The notes beneath the pieces were generated by a model that searched no databases, had not been told where the DNA came from, and saw only the letters and a program-made list of their open reading frames with translations. A program made the translations under genes and the position numbers. This document shows positions 60,852 through 64,000 of a stretch of 64,000 nt of DNA, one piece after another (positions within the stretch are counted from its first letter, which is position 1; every line of letters starts with the position of its first letter). Origin of the DNA: Sunxiuqinia sp963678245 (GTDB lineage Bacteria > Bacteroidota > Bacteroidia > Bacteroidales > Prolixibacteraceae); the NCBI GenBank assembly GCA_965140765.1, contig OZ223309.1, positions 868,001-932,000 of the forward strand. Reading direction: 5' to 3'.

Positions 60852-61391
60852 TTAGAATAATCTTCGTTGAACAGGCTGAGAGCTTAGTGAAGGATTAACA
60901 TGCTTTTGCAAAATAATTTCAAAAAGCTTTACTGTGGCCAATGCATCTCCTCCGGCGCGGTGTCTCCCGTCAATCTTAATGTTAAGGTCATCGCATAATT
61001 TCCCGAGGGAATACGAAGAATGGCCGGGTAAATATTTGCGACTAAGTTTTACGGTACACATCGTTTTACATTTGTACTCGTAGCCTAATCGTAAATATTC
61101 CTGCTGAATAAATTTATAATCGAAACCGACATTGTGTGCTACGAAAGTTGTTCCCCGAGTTATCTCCACAACCTGCTTGGCAATCTCAAAAAACTTGGGG
61201 GCGTTGGCAACCATTTGATTGTCAATGCCAGTAAGTTTAGTGATGAAGTAGGAGATGTGACATTCGGGGTTGACTAAGGTGATAAAGGAGTCAATAACCT
61301 TGGTTCCATTGTGTACATAGATGGCTATTTCAGTGATTTTTCCTTGCTGCGCACTCTGTCCGGTTGTTTCTATGTCGATAATACTGAACAA
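60852..61391 (-). CDS. DEDDh 3'-5' exonuclease domain protein (DnaQ-like)
   Basis: This 179-residue protein is one exonuclease domain: MFSIIDIETTG with Asp6 and Glu8, FVAHNVGFDYKFIQQEYLRL (ExoII), and HRAGGDALATVKLFE with the His and last Asp (ExoIII). The start is TTG at 61391, since no ATG exists before the in-frame stop and MFSIIDIETTG matches the family beginning. Many Bacteroidota relatives carry an additional GIY-YIG nuclease domain of ~250 residues after this one; here the protein ends at VQRRLF. It trims 3' ends of DNA or RNA; role in repair or proofreading is inferred. Confidence 0.88.
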   Translation of the reverse strand: MFSIIDIETTGQSAQQGKITEIAIYVHNGTKVIDSFITLVNPECHISYFITKLTGIDNQMVANAPKFFEIAKQVVEITRGTTFVAHNVGFDYKFIQQEYLRLGYEYKCKTMCTVKLSRKYLPGHSSYSLGKLCDDLNIKIDGRHRAGGDALATVKLFEIILQKHVNPSLSSQPVQRRLF

Positions 61392-61605
61392 ATTTCCTAA
61401 TTTTTATTTGGTGAAAGTAATAAAAATGCGTTAGTTTTATTAAACGAAAAATTCATGGTGGTGCTGATTGACGATGAATTGAATTCCGGTTTGAGAATTT
61501 AGTATTGTGTTAAAACATATTTTCATTAGGCTTGTTGTTATTAACAATAACAGAAAATTTGAAATATTTATTTTTAATAAAAACCATTTACTTAATTAGT
61601 ACAAT

Positions 61606-62913
61606 ATGAAAAGAATATTTTTACTTTCCTTTTTTATAAGCATGGGATTATTGCTTCAAGCACAAACAGCTGATAAAAAGTGGGCTGTTGGACTCGGTGG
61701 TGGTGCCTATTACGGTAACACGCTTGAGGGTACTGGTATTATGACAGAGTTTTATTTAAGCAGGTACTTAAACTCATCATTTGACTTGATGCTTTTAAAC
61801 AATCTGGGTTTATCAAATTCAGAAGTTGAAAATACGCTTGATATTAGCGCGACATTTCTTAATTTAAGGTATAAGCTGAACAATGGCTATATTCTGAATG
61901 AGAACAGTGGGATTCAGCCGTACCTTTATGGGGGGCCTGGTCTGATTCAGGATAATGAGGTTTCCGGATTTAATTTTGATGCAGGCGCTGGCTTTAAGTT
62001 TCCGTTAAGTTCAAGTATCGCTTTATTTGTTGAAGGCGGATACATTAATGGCCTAAGTGAGGATAAAGCGGATGAAGAGAATGTATTGCCTGAAAGCTTT
62101 TTTAAAGGAGTTGCGGGAATCGAAATTAGCTTCGGGAAAAAGAAAGATTCTGACGGGGACGGTGTTACAGATCGTAAAGACGATTGTCCCGATACTCCTC
62201 AAGGAGTTGTTGTGGATGAAAATGGATGCCCTGTGGATACCGATGGAGATGGATTGCCGGATTATAAAGACGATTGCCCAACTGAACCGGGTGAACTTGC
62301 CCTGAATGGATGTCCGGACCGGGATGGTGATGGAGTCGCAGACAAAGATGATGATTGCCCTGATACACCCGGACTAAAAGAGTTTGATGGTTGTCCGGAT
62401 ACTGACGGTGATGGTGTGATTGATAAGAAGGATGAATGTCCGGATACACCAAAAGGTTATAAAGTAGATGAAAAAGGATGCCCAATTGATACCGATGGTG
62501 ATGGATTAGTTGATGAAGAAGATGATTGCCCGAATGAAGCAGGACCGATCGATAATAAAGGATGCCCAATTGTAACATTTGAATTCAGTTCCATTCATTT
62601 TGAATTTGATAAGTATGATTTGAAATCATCTGCTCAAAAAGAATTGGATGATATTGCTGAAATAATGAATGAAGATGAAACCGTGGAGGTTGAATTGTAT
62701 GGTCATGCTGATGAAATTGGTTCGGCCCAATACAATATGGATCTATCGGAGAAGAGAGCAGATGCCGCTCGTAGCTACCTGGTGAGTAAAGGTGTACCTG
62801 CAGAGAGAATCGTTAAAGTTGTGCCTCTTGGGCAAACTCAACCCGTTGCTCCTAACGATACAGAGGAAGGAAGAGCTAAAAACAGACGAGTAGAGATTAA
62901 AGCCGTTGAATAA
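61606..62913 (+). CDS. OmpA family outer-membrane protein with TSP3 calcium repeats
   Basis: The 435-residue protein has a signal peptide (MKRIFLLSFFISMGLLLQAQ) and an N-terminal beta-barrel (about 22-178, WAVGLGGGAYYGNTLEGTGI). A thrombospondin type-3 region follows (about 179-322) with Asp-rich DSDGDGVTDRKDDCPDTP and repeats such as DTDGDGLPDYKDDCP, which bind calcium. The OmpA C-terminal domain (about 325-435) has FEFDKYDLKSSAQKELDDIA, the YGHADEIGSAQYNMDLSEKR block and NRRVEIKAVE, and holds peptidoglycan. It anchors the outer membrane to the wall. It is monocistronic: a terminator follows 30 bases after the stop. Confidence 0.96.
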   Translation: MKRIFLLSFFISMGLLLQAQTADKKWAVGLGGGAYYGNTLEGTGIMTEFYLSRYLNSSFDLMLLNNLGLSNSEVENTLDISATFLNLRYKLNNGYILNENSGIQPYLYGGPGLIQDNEVSGFNFDAGAGFKFPLSSSIALFVEGGYINGLSEDKADEENVLPESFFKGVAGIEISFGKKKDSDGDGVTDRKDDCPDTPQGVVVDENGCPVDTDGDGLPDYKDDCPTEPGELALNGCPDRDGDGVADKDDDCPDTPGLKEFDGCPDTDGDGVIDKKDECPDTPKGYKVDEKGCPIDTDGDGLVDEEDDCPNEAGPIDNKGCPIVTFEFSSIHFEFDKYDLKSSAQKELDDIAEIMNEDETVEVELYGHADEIGSAQYNMDLSEKRADAARSYLVSKGVPAERIVKVVPLGQTQPVAPNDTEEGRAKNRRVEIKAVE

Positions 62914-62941
62914 TTGAATAGCAAATAACATAGAAGTTTTA

Positions 62942-62973
62942 AAAAAGAGCTCTGCATAGGCAGAGCTCTTTTT
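62942..62973 (+). terminator. Terminator after the OmpA gene
   Basis: AAAAAGAGCTCTGC pairs exactly with GCAGAGCTCTTTTT around ATAG (62942-62973). Together with the T-run this is a strong intrinsic terminator; the A-run makes it symmetrical. Confidence 0.92.
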
Positions 62974-63010
62974 GTATGTTTAATGATCCTATAAGTAAGG
63001 GATAATCTAT

Positions 63011-63018
63011 TATCTTTG
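63011..63018 (+). promoter_or_regulatory. Bacteroidota -7 promoter box of argS
   Basis: TATCTTTG fits TAnnTTTG and is 19 bases before the argS ATG, so the leader would be very short. It is the same octamer as before thrS. A clear -33 TTG at the right spacing is not seen. Confidence 0.55.
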
Positions 63019-63037
63019 CGGTTCAAAAAAATAGATT

Positions 63038-64000
63038 ATGCATATTGACCAAATCATAAAAGAGAAAGTTGTTGAAGCGATAGCCTCACTTTATGGGCAG
63101 ACAGTTGACACTAGTGCTGTTCAAATTCAAAATACACGTAAAGATGTTGAAGGAGATATGACAGTCGTTGTTTTTCCTTTCTTGCGTTTTTCAAAGAAAG
63201 CACCGGAGCAAACAGGCGAAGAACTCGGTGGATATTTGACGGAGAATGTCGATTTGGTTGAGAACTTTTCAGTTATCAAAGGTTTTTTGAATTTGATGAT
63301 TGCTCAAAACTACTGGTTGTCTGTCTTAGAAAGCGCGGCAGCTGACGATACTTTCGGTTTTACACAGCCCCAGGTAGATTCTCCGTTGGTGATGGTTGAG
63401 TATTCATCGCCAAACACAAATAAACCTTTACATTTAGGGCATATCCGTAATAATTTGTTGGGGTACTCTATTGGTGAAATAATAAAAGCCAACGGCAATG
63501 AATTAGTAAAAACGAATATTGTTAACGATCGCGGAATTCATATTTGCAAGTCGATGTATGCCTGGCAACAATGGGGTGATGGAAAAACTCCACAAAGTAC
63601 AGGGATAAAAGGAGACCATTTGGTTGGTGACTTTTATGTGCTGTTTGATAAGCATTACAAACAAGAAATTAGCGAGTTGGTCGAGCAGGGAATGAGCAAA
63701 GAAGATGCTGAGCAAAAGGCTCCTTCCATTGTGGCTGCTCGTGATATGTTGAGGAAGTGGGAGGCCAAAGATCCAGAGGTTATTAAGTTGTGGCAGACAA
63801 TGAATCAATGGGTGTATGCTGGATTTGATGTGACCTATAAAGAACTTGGTGTTGATTTCGATAAAATATATCACGAATCGGATACCTATTTGGTCGGTAA
63901 AGATGAGGTTTTCAGAGGATTGAAAGAAGGTGTTTTTTATGAGCGAGAGGATCAATCGGTGTGGGCTGATTTGACAAAAGACGGATTGGATGAAAAAATT
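63038..64000 (+). CDS. argS: Arginine--tRNA ligase, 5' part only
   Basis: 321 codons are open from the ATG at 63038 to the window edge. The protein starts MHIDQIIKEKVVEAIASLYG and has an N-terminal arginyl-tRNA synthetase domain (about 1-95, DMTVVVFPFLRFSKKAPEQT). The class I signature follows in VEYSSPNTNKPLHLGHIRNN (about 125-144) with HLGH, and NIVNDRGIHICKSM is another family mark. It charges tRNA-Arg. Upstream lie a promoter box and the OmpA terminator, so it starts its own transcript. Roughly half of the usual length (about 590 residues in this phylum) is beyond the window. Confidence 0.97.
   Translation, partial: MHIDQIIKEKVVEAIASLYGQTVDTSAVQIQNTRKDVEGDMTVVVFPFLRFSKKAPEQTGEELGGYLTENVDLVENFSVIKGFLNLMIAQNYWLSVLESAAADDTFGFTQPQVDSPLVMVEYSSPNTNKPLHLGHIRNNLLGYSIGEIIKANGNELVKTNIVNDRGIHICKSMYAWQQWGDGKTPQSTGIKGDHLVGDFYVLFDKHYKQEISELVEQGMSKEDAEQKAPSIVAARDMLRKWEAKDPEVIKLWQTMNQWVYAGFDVTYKELGVDFDKIYHESDTYLVGKDEVFRGLKEGVFYEREDQSVWADLTKDGLDEKI

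Noticed and set aside
62143..62570. Tandem DNA repeat inside the OmpA gene
   Set aside because: The repetition reflects TSP3 protein repeats; codons differ between units, so it is not a recent DNA repeat.
1..64000. CRISPR arrays, tRNA or rRNA genes, insertion sequences, prophage genes, antiviral defence genes
   Set aside because: None seen; no regular direct repeats with spacers, no transposase or integrase motifs, and no cloverleaf-like tRNA sequence noticed.

Overview
The window reads as a chromosomal piece of a Bacteroidota bacterium. Evidence: two SusC/SusD pairs, a hybrid two-component sensor, many Sus-type lipoproteins, TAnnTTTG-type promoter boxes, few Shine-Dalgarno sites, a TSP3-OmpA protein and a DPP-IV-type S9 peptidase. 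Protein style and gene set resemble marine or sediment Marinilabiliales such as Prolixibacteraceae, but the genus is an inference. No rRNA, tRNA, CRISPR array, prophage or insertion sequence was seen.

Layout. (1) 1-14.4 kb, all minus strand: a surface-polysaccharide cluster with a partial NAD-dependent epimerase, a polysaccharide pyruvyl transferase-like enzyme, a Wzx-type flippase, UDP-glucose 6-dehydrogenase, a Wzz chain-length protein and two paralogous Wza/SLBB export proteins. The two export genes bracket a small outer-membrane protein and a winged-helix/degenerate-nucleotidyltransferase protein. The gaps here hold dispersed intergenic repeats that I do not see elsewhere in the window. 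(2) 15.2-16.4 kb: a CynX/NimT-type MFS transporter. (3) 16.5-38.9 kb: one large polysaccharide utilization locus (PUL). The minus operon starts with GH16 and continues SusC-SusD-SusC-SusD-binding lipoprotein. After a hairpin come a BNR_4+LamG-like propeller, GH88 and a second propeller. A hybrid two-component regulator and a GH43 enzyme lie divergently on the plus strand. GH16 + GH43 of the 1,3-galactanase type + propellers + unsaturated glucuronyl hydrolase suggests an acidic beta-1,3-galactan such as arabinogalactan capped with rhamnosyl-glucuronate. This target is inferred.

(4) 39.3-42.0 kb: the wreck of a second PUL control unit: a broken ECF sigma factor, an intact FecR anti-sigma, and a SusC leader fused to the back half of a SusD gene. 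(5) 42.1-55.9 kb: mixed housekeeping and accessory genes: two paralogous small four-Cys proteins, YwbE, MOSC, YyaL, a broken PhzF gene, a TonB-dependent receptor, a YkgJ-type protein, a class I isoprenoid-enzyme-like protein, an S9 peptidase and a DUF6588-like envelope protein. (6) 56.0-59.3 kb: the thrS-infC-rpmI-rplT translation operon. infC very probably starts at an AUC codon behind a perfect GGAGG. (7) 59.3-64.0 kb: a Gfo/Idh oxidoreductase, a frameshifted cupin gene, an exonuclease, a TSP3-OmpA porin and the start of argS.

Four loci (SusC/D relic, sigma, PhzF, cupin) carry small indels or stops while all essential genes are open. This points to real decay, although isolated assembly errors cannot be excluded from sequence alone.
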